Positions 47,638-58,276 of a stretch of 64,000 nt of DNA are shown here, piece after piece. A program made the position numbers and the translations under genes. The notes beneath the pieces are model-generated. The model saw only the letters and a program-made list of their open reading frames with translations. It was not told the origin of the DNA and ran no database searches. The DNA comes from Cunninghamia lanceolata (lineage: Eukaryota > Streptophyta > Pinopsida > Cupressales > Cupressaceae): the NCBI GenBank assembly GCA_027924645.1, contig BSBN01000213.1:35590501-35654500 (forward strand). Direction: 5' to 3'. Numbering within the stretch: the first letter of the stretch is position 1; every line of letters starts with the position of its first letter.

Positions 47638-48836
47638 ATGATTCATGCAGCAAGAAATCAGCTTTTTGTTGCTTTCAACCAAGGCAGCCCGTTGAATCTA
47701 GCTCAACATGATGACATCCCTGTCGCTGCCCTGAAGAGTCTACCATTCTTTCATGGTGAAGATCAGACCACTCTAGTTGAGCATATCAAGGACATCGCAA
47801 ACCTATGCACTGTCCATCATGTGACAGAAGAAAATGTAGCAATTAGGCTACTTGCAGTATCCCTGAAAGGCAAAGCCCTAGAGTGGTTCAGAAGTCTACA
47901 GGTGAATTCCATAGATTCATGGGATCGCTTGGGAGAAGAATTGTGCAGTTTCTTCGAGGACAAATCAGACCATCTGTCGTTGATGGAGCAACTGTCCACA
48001 ATCAAGAGAGCCCCTCATGAAGTAATGTCAGACTTTAACCACCATTTCCAAAAGACGTGGGATAGAATCCCACCAACGGTAAGGCCCACAGCTGACCATG
48101 CATTTCTGTATTTTTTTAGAGCATTAAATAGTGATATCTTTGTCATGATTCAATCCATGGGAGGATTCTCCCTACCACAGGCCTATACCACAGCCATTAG
48201 GGCTGAAAACAACCTCATTCAGGCTGGCAAAATTGTGCCTAGGCCCCCTTTGCTAATTTCCCCGCAATTCAGCCATCATTCCCTGCATATGTGCCTCCCA
48301 TAGCTGTTATACCTACCGCACCAGTATTACCAGCAGCTAATTTGCAACCAAATAGGTTAGAAAGTGTTACTCCAAATCAGTCTCTTGAGCTGCAAGAGAT
48401 CAAGGGATTATTACAATCTTTTGGTAATGAGCTGACAAATATAAAGAGGCAGCAGTTCCAAAATAGATAGCTATATCAGCCACATAGCCAAGGGCAAAGT
48501 CAGCATAATCAGGGACAAAACCAGCCTTGGCAAGCCAATAGACCACCTTATCAAAGTAATTATCAAGGGGCTAGGAAAAACATTAACCAGAGGCCTTTCC
48601 ATCCTTACAATCCTGCATCCACCAGTGCCGTCAGCGACATTGTCCCTATTCAGAACAACCTAGCATCCGAGTACGAATGGTGCTCTCCAAGCAGCCAGCC
48701 GCACAGTCAAGAAGCATGCCCAAATGGAGCCATAAATAAAGCTCTGACAGTACAAAATGTTGCAACTTCGCAACCAAGCACATCTAATGAGGGGACTATG
48801 CAGTAGATTGAACAACCCTAGCATGATACTGCCTTC
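47638..48836 (+). pseudogene. gag of element D
   Basis: An ATG at 47638 opens MIHAARNQLFVAF. Gag domain: LKSLPFFHGEDQTTLVEHI, VAIRLLAVSLKGKALEWFRS, WDRLGEELCSFFED and a helical C-part to about 48240. After a frameshift near 48260 follow a Leu-rich helix, a Gln/Asn-rich stretch and a knuckle-like WCSPSSQPHSQEAC (48678-48719), in which the second Cys of CX2CX3HX4C is Ser. Stops lie near 48468, 48804 and 48817. It is followed in sequence by protease. Confidence 0.87.
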
Positions 48837-49769
48837 ATGAATTGGCAAGAAAATGAGTTTTGTGGCATGAATAGAGACTACACTCCAGTTGCAGCAAACA
48901 TGAGAAACAAAAGGAGAAGTTACGAAATAAATCAGACAACAAGTAAAGAAAAAGGACCTGATGATCCTCCTAGATCCCAATTTCCTCATGTGTTACAAAG
49001 AAATACTCAAACAACTACCAGGGAGCAGCCTCAACTACAGGATGATATTGCTGCTGCCAAGCCACATCAGAAGGTAAGTGTTGCTGCACCTTTCAATATT
49101 ATTGAGAATATGAAAAAGGCAAATGTGACAATGTCCATGTGGGATTCCTTGGCGATTCTGGGCCAAAAAGATATATTGCAGTCTGCTTTGTCTAGTTTAA
49201 AATTGTCAGATGATGCTACCGCTGACCCAACTAGAACTATCCTTACCAACTCACCTCAGGATAGCAGCAAACAATCAAGCCAAAGCATCAAACTGCTTCC
49301 ATTCTATGTGTCTCTAATAATAGGAGATAAGCTAGTGGACAATTGCATGGTAGATAGTGGTGCAAGTAGCTCTGTTATGCCAAAACAGATTGTAGACCAA
49401 TTAGGATTAAGATACCAGCCCCTAACAAAGGGTGTGCTCCAGATAGATGGCATAGCTGTCAACATTGTAGGTGTCATAAAAGACCTAAGCCTCACCCTAC
49501 ATACCTATCCAAACATTTCCATCACTCAGGAAGTGTTCATCATAGACCTCCCCCCTCATTTTGCCATGTGTTTTTCAAGGGAGTTCACAGCTAAGATAGG
49601 AGGATATTTGTCCTCAGATTGGTCCCACATGTTTTTCAGGACCAGATATGGCACCAAAGTAACCCTAAAATCTGAGTTGCTTTCAAACCACCACATAGAG
49701 CCCTACACACCAAGTGTCGTTAATGCAAATTGCATTATCTCTGATGATCCTGAGCTTGTTGCTGCTTAG
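48837..49769 (+). pseudogene. Protease region of element D
   Basis: The active site MVDSGASSSVMP lies near 49347-49382 with the DSGA loop intact. Flap and body (LQIDGIAVNIVGVIKDL, FIIDLPPHFAMC) follow, then AKIGGYLSSDWSHMFF. The frame is open for 310 codons to a TAG at 49767-49769. The next codons stay in the same frame and lead into the archaeal-type RNase H. Confidence 0.88.
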
Positions 49770-50381
49770 CAACTGCACGCTGAAAGTATACCAGAGATAC
49801 TATTAAGGGAGTGGGCCTCAAAAAATGTTGTAGATGATCCTGAGGCACATATTCAAGAGACTGGTATGGGAGTGTACATACTGCATGAGTCTGAATCAGT
49901 AATTTTGAGCCTTGTAAGGGGCCCAGAGCCACAGATAGAAGGACAAGATCAAGTATGGAAGATGTACTTTGACAGCTCTAGAAGTAGGAATGGGTCTGGT
50001 GGTGGTGCAATGCTGGTGTCTCCTCTTGGTGACAGGTATTATTCTGCTTTCCATTTTGCCTTTTCATGCACCAACAACACTGCTGAATATGAGGGGTTAA
50101 TCCAGGGTTTGCAGTGGGCAAGAAAGAGAAAGATTAGTTGTTTATAGGTGTTCGGGGATAGTGAACTCATTGTAAATCAAGTGAGAGGATTGCATGCTAC
50201 AAAAAATGATGCCTTGAAATGCTACAAGCATAGGGTGTGGGACATGATTGAAGAGTTTGATGCTTTCAATCTGGTCTCTATTCCTAGAAATCAGAATTGC
50301 CAAGCAGATAGGTTGGCACAATTGGGGCTCAATTTGACATCCCCAGTGATATTCGAAGGGAGAAAGTGTAGCCTCATGTAA
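49770..50381 (+). pseudogene. Archaeal-type RNase H located before RT (element D)
   Basis: RNase H removes the RNA strand during reverse transcription. In the protease frame (separated by one TAG): WKMYFDSSRSRNGSGGGAML with Asp at 49971-49973, FSCTNNTAEYEGLIQGL with Glu at 50085-50087, VFGDSELIVNQV with Asp at 50157-50159 and NQNCQADRLAQLG with Asp at 50307-50309. All four catalytic acids are therefore present. CTNN and PRNQN mark the archaeal/plant type rather than the gypsy type. An in-frame TAG at 50145-50147 interrupts it. In Tat elements this domain normally follows gRH. Here it precedes RT, and the gap between gRH and integrase is too short for another. Confidence 0.88.
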
Positions 50382-50829
50382 AAATAATGGATAGACCCTC
50401 TATCCCTGACAATGACATTCATTGGCAGGTTTTGGAGAGTGATGAGCAAATCTTATGTTTTGGTTAGAAGAAGATGAATTCTCTGTCGTGAACCAAGATA
50501 AACTCAGACAGTAGTATGGCAATGATCAAACTATCTAGCTGAGAACAAACAAGCTACCCAGGGGACTGGTAACACTGGAGTCTATTTTTGGCACTGATGA
50601 TCAGATGAAGAAGACCAAAACTGGCATGCAAATAAAGGAGGAGCATTACGAGGAGTTATAAATTTTTAAAGGTAAGCTCCTTAAAATTGGTAAAATCTGC
50701 TCAGCTGTAGATAGAAGGGCTTTCATTACTCTGTGGCATGAGTTTGAAGATGTGTTTGCCTGGGATTATTCAGACCTAAAGGGTTTTGATCCTCGCATTG
50801 CCTAGCATACCATAGAATTAGAGCTAGGG
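50382..50829 (+). pseudogene. Linker and RT N-terminal approach of D
   Basis: After one frame change near 50375 the sequence reads MDRPSIPDNDIHWQVLE, and further down FITLWHEFEDVFAWDYSDLKG, the usual lead-in to plant gypsy RT, with stops near 50470, 50505 and 50660. This continuous coding trace ties the upstream RNase H to the RT in one polyprotein. Confidence 0.75.
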
Positions 50830-51700
50830 GTGAAACCCGTAAGGCAGAAGCAAAGACCCCTAAATCTGAAGCTAGAGCCCCTGATGATTAAAGAACTGAC
50901 TAAGCTGATTGAGGGAAAGATCATTTTCCCAATCAAACATACTTCTTGGGTCTCTAACCTTGTCCCTGTCAGAAAGAAGAATGGGGAGATCAGACTCTAT
51001 GTTGATTTCAGAGATCTAAACAGAGCCTCCCTAAAGGACCACTACCCTTTGCCTTCAATGGAGCAAATTTTGCAGGTAGTGGCTGGCTCAGAGAGATTCT
51101 CCTTGCTTGATGGATTTTCTGGTTACAATCAAGTTTTGGTCAAAGAGGAGGATCGGTATAAGACCACTTTTACTACCAAATGGGGGGGCACCATGGCCTA
51201 CAAGAGAATGCCTTTCGGCCTGTCAAATGCTGGCTCAACTTTTCTGAGAGCTATGGACATGGCTTTCAAGGGTTTGCTGTATAGGTTAGTGTTGGTATAC
51301 CTAGATGACATCACAGTCTTTTCCAAGAATGCGTCTGAGCATTTATTTCATTTGAGGCAAGTGTTTGAGAGATGCAGAGAGTTCAGGATATCTCTCAATC
51401 CCAAAAAATGCATTTTCATTGTGCATGAGGGTAAGCTATTAGGGCACGCTGTGTCAAAGGAGGGCATTACCATTGATACAGAAAGGGTAAAAACTATTCT
51501 AGAATTGCCCTTACCTAGCCACAAGAAGGGACTTCAAAGCTTCATTGGCAGAATTAATTTTTTGCGAAAGTTTATAACAGACATTGTAAATCTTCTAAAG
51601 CCCTTGACGTTCATGTTAAAAAAGAACACAATTTTTAGTTGGACAAAGGAGGCCAAGCTGAGCTTCGAGTCCATAAAAGAGGCATTGTCAGTTGCACCAA
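50830..51700 (+). CDS. Reverse transcriptase of element D (open frame)
   Basis: The open frame runs from 50830 to 52062 through RT and RNase H. Motifs: WVSNLVPVRKKNGEIRLYVD, FRDLNRASLKDHYPLP, LLDGFSGYNQV, MPFGLSNAGSTF, the catalytic YLDD at 51298-51309, LNPKKC and LLGHAVSKEGI. YLDD replaces the commoner YVDD/YMDD. The three catalytic aspartates are present. The true polyprotein begins upstream, so the first Met of the frame is not a real start. Confidence 0.92.
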
Positions 51701-52062
51701 CCTTGGTGAGTCCTAATTTCTCCAAGGATTTTATTTTGTATGCTTATGGCGGTCTAGATACCATTTCTGTAATCCTGGTACAGCAACAGAGTGAGGGATT
51801 TGAACAACCAATTGCTTTTTTCAGCCAGGGCTTAGAAGAATATGAACAGAGATACAACTTCATTGAGATGCACGCCCTTGCAGTGGTGAGGAGCCTCAAG
51901 AAATTTAGACATCTTATTTCCAATAATAAGATACATCTAATGGTCACTCACCCTGGTGTGAAGGATTTCTTGCTGAGTAAGGACGTCAACAAGAAAAGCG
52001 CTGGTTGGATCACCAGGGTCATGGAGTATGATGTTGACATCAAAATAACCAAGCTCATCTGA
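51701..52062 (+). CDS. Gypsy RNase H (gRH) of element D, catalytic residues lost
   Basis: It continues the RT frame. FILYAYGGLDTISVILVQQ stands where TDAS..GxGAVL is expected, so the first Asp is gone. FIEMHALAVVRSLKKFRHL keeps the Glu. HLMVTHPGVKDFLL has His where Asp (TDH) is expected. The frame ends at 52062 with DVDIKITKLI. It probably serves as a structural connection domain, with catalysis taken over by the upstream RNase H (inference). Confidence 0.85.
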
Positions 52063-53421
52063 GGAAGAGGACTCAGTGAACAACTTGCTACTAGTACTAA
52101 GGATGAACGGTGTTTTTGGCTGTAGAAGGTGAACACCGGATGGACACAACAGTAGCAGGCATCAGTTGGGTTCATAATATGATCCATTTTTGTAGACTGG
52201 TGAATGTCCAGCAGGGTTAGATAGAGCCAAGAGAAGATACTTTAGATTACAGTCTATCCCATATGTCCTAATCAATGACATCCTTTTTCGGAAGGATTTT
52301 AATGGCGTATTATTAAGATGCATTGATGAAGCTCAAACCGGCAGGGTGCTGCGTGAATTTCATGATGGAGCAGCAGGAGGGCATTTTGCCCCAAGGACTA
52401 CTGCCTGGAAGATAATGAGAGCTGGATATTACTGGCCTAGCTTATTCAGAGATGCCCATGCATGGGCTAGAAAATGTGTGAAATGTGCTATTTTCGCAGG
52501 TAAGGAAAGGCTGCCAGCTATGCCCCTGCAGCCAATTCAAATAGAGCAGCCCTTCATGAGGTGGGGTATCAATTTCATAGGCCCCATCAATCCACCATCC
52601 AGTGCAGGCCACAGGTGGGTGCTTACAGAAACTGACTACTTCACAAGGTGGACTGAGGCAGTGGCCCTAAAGGAATCCAATGAGAGTGCTGTGTTGAACT
52701 TTTATAGTGATCTAGTAGCTAGATTTGGGGTACCTGAATCTATCATCTCAGACAATGCCTTAGCTTTTGTCAGATTAAAGATAACTGACTGGACTATGAA
52801 AAATGGGATCTATTTGGGCACTTCATCAAATTATTATCCATAGGGTAATGGCCTAGCTGAGTCCACAAATAAAAATCTCATAAGGATCATCAAGAGAACC
52901 ATGAAGGATAAACAGAGGACCTGGCATACTAATTTAAAATCTGCCTTATGGGTAGATGAATCACTCCCAAGAGGTCCATTGGGAACTCTCCATACATGCT
53001 TGTTTATGGAAAAGAGGCAAGGTTGCCTATATCTACAGAGTTGCCAGCTCTTGACATCATGAATCAAGTGGAAATGTTTGAAGAAGAAGATCCCATGGCT
53101 GTCAGATATGCTCAGCTCATGGAGCTTGAAGAAACCAAAGATAGAGCTAAGGAGACTATGGAATATCATCAGCTTTAGACCAAAAGAAATTTTGATCAGA
53201 AGGCCACTCCCAAAATCTTTAAGCAAGGTGATTTGGTGCTCAAGTGGGATGAACTAAAGAGCAGGCTAGGGAAACACTCCAAATTTGATTGCATGTGGAG
53301 TGGCCCATTTCTCATCACCGAATGCAAGGAGCACAATGCATTTCAGTTGTCAAATATGGATGGACAAACTTTGCCTATCCCAGTCAATGGGATACACCTA
53401 AAGAGGTGTTTTGAGGTATGA
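52063..53421 (+). pseudogene. Integrase of element D, catalytic triad intact
   Basis: A broken lead-in (52063-52345) is followed by the zinc-binding region: EFHDGAAGGHFAPRTT, GYYWPSLF and ARKCVKC. The core keeps Asp in TETDYFTRWTEA, Asp in IISDNALAF and Glu in GLAESTNKN. A TAG stop interrupts it at 52842-52844 and a frameshift lies between 52940 and 52996. The C-terminal part has VYGKEARLPISTELP, FKQGDLVLKW, WSGPFLI and PVNGIHLKRCFEV, ending at 53421. There is no chromodomain. Confidence 0.9.
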
Positions 53422-53712
53422 GTGCTATGTGAATTAGTAGATTAGGTCTCTATGCTTTCAACAAGTGCTATTGCATAATAGTTTAGATGCCTCTTCATTT
53501 TCCCTAAGTGTTGTCTAGCACAATTTGCAGGTTGCTGTCAACATTTTGTTTGGCCCCTAGTCTTCCTGTGTCCTTCATTACTGTCATGCTGGGTTTCTAA
53601 AGTCAAGATTTTTGTCAAAGCAATTCCAGTTTCTTTTGACTCCATGCCCAATGAATACAAGGCCACTAATCATTTGTTTAGCAGGTAAACACCCCATAGA
53701 GGTCACCAAAAA
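53422..53712 (+). other. Short 3' untranslated region of element D
   Basis: 290 bp without coding signal. The end ATAGAGGTCACCAAAAA before TGTTATCCC is a weak polypurine tract. Confidence 0.6.
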
Positions 53713-54378
53713 TGTTATCCCTTTTTTCCTCTGCCCAAAGTCAAATGGTTAACTTGGTATTTTCCTTGAAAATCCTTTGAAGAGGTCCCTATAAGCCAAA
53801 GTGCCAAATTTCCCTGAAACCTTGCCTAAAAAACCCTTACCATTGGAAGGAGCCTGAAAAAATAGGCAGGTTTTCTTTTTCCATCATCCTGAAATTTGGC
53901 CAAATAAAGAAGTTATTCACGGTCAAAGTCTTGGTCAGCATACAGTTCAAATGTTCATTTGGCGGGCTTGCAAATCTACATCGGCCTTAGAAAATGTTGA
54001 GGAAAATGAGTTATATGCATTTTCTGAATGTATATCGGGCCCCAAAGGTGCATAAACATTCAGGGAATCTTTCGCAGGTCATCGGGAATATTCCTGGTTT
54101 GTATATCAGTGATATACAAGCAAGGATGCAAGGGCAAATACAAGGAGGGAATATACATCACAGATACCTAGAATATTCGCTGAATGTATATCGGGTCTGC
54201 ATGTATATTTGGCTCATACAATGGAAATATACAAGGAAAGAAATATACAAAGCAGGAGATACATTACAGGAATATTCCCTCATGTATATTGGGTTTCAAA
54301 TGCATATTGTGTTGTATGTTGGCACATGCAACGAAAAGGTGCAAAGTTTGACATGCAGGTGCATCCGCTACAGTGGAA

Positions 54379-54477
54379 TGTACATTCGGCCTTGTATATT
54401 TCTTTGTATATTTTCACTTGTATGTTTTGAACATACAAGTGAAACATACAGAGAAACATACAAAGGCCGAATGTACA
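54379..54477. repeat. 99-bp palindrome in 3' LTR of D
   Basis: The partner of 45312-45410. The centre is CACTTGTATGTT-TTG-AACATACAAGTG (12 perfect pairs). The outer arms carry TGTACATTCGGCC and GGCCGAATGTACA. Confidence 0.92.
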
Positions 54478-55889
54478 AGAGGTGGGGCCTGCACACATGC
54501 AAGGCCGATTGTATATCAGAGATACAAGGGACCTTCATCTGAGATACAAAAAGAGATACATTTGCTATAGTGGCTTGTATATTTTGCTTTGTATGTTTTC
54601 ACATACAAAGCTGATATACAAAGGTTTATTTACAAGCCGGACCTGATCGCATTTTTAACTTGTTTTATTAAAATTTTTAGGTTTGCCTTGTATATGGGCG
54701 ATGGTATATTGCGATATACAAGTCAAAAATATACAAAGATCGAAGATACAAGCTAGACCTGACAAAGCAATCAAATACAGTTAATGGTCAGTTTGGGGTC
54801 CATGGCTTGTATGTTTGCAGATAAAAAAGAGGTTAGATACAACTCGGATTTCAAAATGTTTTCCATCTGCTTTATAAGAGTTTGAAGTTTGTGACTTGTA
54901 TATACAAGGGCGATTGTCTGCATATACAAGCCGTGATTACAAAGGGCAAAATGCACGTTTACATGTGCTAGTTGTTTGTATATTTTCTTTTATCTTTGCA
55001 TATACAAGCCAATATGCAAGGGAGTTTTAAGCCAGACATGATGCATCGGCAACTTATTTTTGGGTCTTTTCGAAGGCCGATGGAGGGTGTAGTTCCTCAG
55101 CGGTGGGTCCCAACTTCAGTGCAGAAGCAAATCAGCAGGTGCCACATGGTGGTGGCGGATGCATATATAAGGCAGTTACAAATGTGTTTTTGAAGGTGAT
55201 TGTAGAGGCCTTTTGGCACCAAAGAGCAGAGACACATACAAAGTTTTCGACATGCAAAGACAGGATCTGAGGTATTTTTAGAGGCCGATATATACACGAA
55301 TGTAGAAGCGATATATACAGGTAGTTGACCAGAACTTTGACTGCTTGTATCTTCCCCATTTCAATGAATTTCAACATGCTGTAGTGGGCAAAAATGCTTG
55401 TTTTTGCCTCCTCTTTCATTTGAGCAGGTTTTTGGGAGGATTTTCCAGTTTCCATTTTTCAGATTTGGCTTTGCATGTTTGGGCCGATTGGACGTTTCAG
55501 CAGCCATCTTGAAGTTTTGAGGGGTTTTTCTCCTCACAGTGGCTCAGGTTGGTGAGGTTTTGTAGGCGTATTCATGGCATATGGGCTCTTTGTCTTGCAG
55601 GACCAAATTTCTATGTGTTGGACGGCGACTTTGGAGGTTGCTTCTCCATCCCCATCCTGTCTCGTGTCATGGGTGCCATCTTCTGTAGGAATACACACAA
55701 CACTGAGAGGGGGGGTGAATCAATGTTGTTTATTAATTTTAACACTTTTTACACCTTTTGATAAACTTAACTTCACAAGTATAGAATTCTTTAGATAGAT
55801 AAAAAGATTATGCAAAGAATCAACACATAAAATTTGACACAAGAAATTTCCTGAGTGGAAAACCCTCCTGGGGTATAAAAACCACTCAA

Positions 55890-56000
55890 CTGCCTCACTG
55901 GCTTAACAAAAATTTCAGATCTACAACTGTCTCACTGACATTACAATTTTGCCTCACTGGCATATTGTACTTCTCTGCATGTCTCACTGACATTACAACA
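55890..56000 (+). repeat. CTCACTG repeat block in S3
   Basis: CCTCACTGGC/TCTCACTGAC words at 55894, 55931, 55953 and 55983. Spacing is irregular (37, 22, 30). It corresponds to the minisatellites at the same place in S1 and S2, and S1 (minus) uses the same CTCACTGA word. Confidence 0.7.
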
Positions 56001-57213
56001 TCAAAAATTTATTGAAAAGAACAAATAAGGGGATTTCCCTATTTCAATAATCACAATACCTTATTTCTCCCTTTTAAAAGAATCAAATAAATGTATTTTT
56101 CCTCTGCAACACAATTCCAAAATCAATTCACAATATGATAAAATCTCTGACTGCAAAATTGAAAACATTAACCTTCTTTGAAAATGATTATCTTTCAAAA
56201 TTTCAATCTTCTCTGTAACACTTCAACCTTGATTGCATCATCCCATCAACAAAAATTAATGCTCTGCTCTTCAATCATAAAAACCTTTCAATCTGGATTA
56301 CACCATAATACCTGCAAAAATTCATCTCATAAAATCTTTCATCTTCTCAAGAAGTTTCTCTCATCCTCAAAAACTCTCATAAAACTCTTCAACTTCAACT
56401 CTTATACTTCATCTCTTATCTGCAACTCTTTATATCTGCCATTAAAAAATCTCTATATACAAAAAGGATTTCAATCAAACAATAATATCAAAAAAAATTT
56501 GTTCAACTTCCACCATCATTTTCATTCATCTCACATTCTCTAAAAAATAAAAAAATAAAACACCAAATATGAAGATTACACTCTTTCCATCTTCTCTGTC
56601 ATTGGAAACCTTCCAAATCTAACAAAAAATCTAAACAAACTTTCTAACTTCATTCTACAAGACTCCACATCTCTTGGGCTTCGCTGTCTCACTAGAATAG
56701 AAACAAAAATCTTGATTTTCTTGCCTTTTTAAACACAGAAACTGTCAAATTTAAACTGTGTTAAATGGGGCTCCGTTTGAATCTCTACCATTCGATGAGA
56801 ACACCCCTGCCAACTATCATTTAAAACTTAGCTGTTGATCGGCTTTTTGGTGCCCACATTTGAAGCTTGCACTGGTGCTCAACCAAAACCTAGCACAAGG
56901 GGCCGGTAAAACTACGAGCCAACACCCCTTTAAATTGTCACTTAAGTGACTTTGACTGCTTCAGCCGGTTAATAAACAATTAAAAGAAAAGTGCATTGAC
57001 GTTTTAAAAAAGGCTTTTAAGAAAATTTAATTTAGGTCTTGTGAAACAATATGTGGCATTTGTCACTATAAACTACTTGTATGATAATTCCAAACAATGA
57101 AGTTTTACAACTTGAATACTAAGATAATTCCAAACCTTCAAACCACTGTGATTACACTGAATACTGAGATGATATCAAACCACTGTGATTACAACAGTGT
57201 ACCATAATTGCAT

Positions 57214-57387
57214 GAAAACTAATCATAATGCCAACCTTTGCCGCTTTCACTGAAAGATCAAAACTGAGAAGATCATGTCAATGATGAAGACCATGTCACT
57301 GAAAACTAATCATAATGCCAACCTTTGCCACTTTCACTGAAAGATCAAAACTGAGAAGATCATGTCACTGATGAAGACCATGTCACT
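57214..57387 (+). repeat. 87-bp tandem duplication in S3
   Basis: Two units (57214-57300, 57301-57387) start GAAAACTAATCATAATGCC and end GACCATGTCACT. They differ at only two or three positions, so the duplication is recent relative to the element. Confidence 0.92.
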
Positions 57388-58276
57388 GATGTCACTACCA
57401 TCATTTTGACATCAATGAAAAGACAATATACTCAACTGTGAAATGTGCTACATCTTCCACGTTTTCTCCTAACGACAGCATGGTCCACGTCCCTTCACCA
57501 TGCCTCTACCCATACTTTCCTGCTTCTGGCATTTATGGCCTCAGTTCTATGATTGAGCGACTCCATGCCCTTCTGGCAGGAGTCTGGCTAATAAAAGACT
57601 TGTAAAAAAACTCTTTCAAAGAGGATGGTATTTTTGGGGCTGTTATGCTGCCAATTTTCTTGTAGTCAGACCTCTTAGTGTAATTGCAAGGGTATGGGAA
57701 TGCGACTCACTGTGCCTGAATCTAGCCTCTGCTGTCTTCCTTTCACCCACCAATGAATGTAATTAGCTATGTTGGTATACCTCTGCTATGAAATATCTCT
57801 ACATTGTAATGGTTTTCTGGGCCTTCATGATTAATAGATGCTAAACTCTTGCCACTTTTATTTCTAGATTTCTGTGTTTTAATTGAAAGTTGTAATCTAT
57901 TATGTGGGTAAAACGGCCCCTCTGCGGGTTTCATCTTCATACCAAAACCTCAACCAGTCTTAAATCTTTGTGAATCTCCCTTAGTATTGAAATAATCATT
58001 GTTGTGCCCACACCATGAACACCATCACTCACTAAATCTAGTGTATCACCTCTTTTCCCCTTTAGTTGTCCTTCTAACTCTTTTCTCTGCAAGCTTTAGC
58101 ACTAGGTTTAGTATCATCGCTCTTAGTAATAGGCTTAGAGCAAGGAACCAACCTTCTCTGGAGGTCTGATCTCAAATCGCAAGGTCCCACACTTCGAGAT
58201 CATTCCAATGTTACCCCAGGTTGCATAAGGTTTTACAACTAGATGCAAGGGTGCAAATGTGGGTGATAACAGGGAC

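Larger units (their letters stand above)
55684..57452 (+). mobile_element. S3: solo-LTR-like element (1769 bp) in 3' LTR of D
   Basis: TCTTC flanks it (55679-55683, 57453-57457). The undisturbed site, slightly diverged, is in the 5' LTR near 46612-46616. It starts TGTAGGAATACACAC, has ACTGAGAGGGGGGGTGAAT within 40 bp, and ends AAATGTGCTACA after a TGACATCAATGAAAAGAC box. No coding. Same family type as S1 and S2 but opposite strand. Confidence 0.88.
44645..58271 (+). mobile_element. Element D: Ty3-gypsy element with archaeal-type RNase H upstream of RT
   Basis: LTRs 44645-47292 and 53713-58271 (the latter with S3 inside) begin TGTTATCCC and end GGTGATAAYA. Flanks are AGGAC (44640-44644) and GGGAC (58272-58276), one mismatch. 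The interior is gag, protease, archaeal-type RNase H, RT, degenerate gypsy RNase H and integrase, with few stops and two or three frameshifts. LTR differences are nearly all transitions, as expected for methylated DNA. The H ORF resumes on the far side. Confidence 0.9.
53713..58271 (+). repeat. 3' LTR of element D, split by S3
   Basis: It matches 44645-47292 with about 95% identity by eye, almost all differences being C/T or G/A. It is interrupted by S3 (55684-57452). Without S3 it is about 2785 bp. The excess over the 5' LTR is mostly a 131-bp stretch near 57590-57722. Confidence 0.9.

Noticed and set aside
49770..50381. The upstream RNase H of D as a separate nested insertion
   Set aside because: It stays in the protease frame, has no flanking duplication or terminal repeats, and coding similarity continues on both sides.
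53994..54570. Open frames of up to 182 codons in the D LTR (also 45134-45515)
   Set aside because: They arise from repeated ATACAAG/TGTATAT words read in frame, overlap on both strands and lie inside an LTR.
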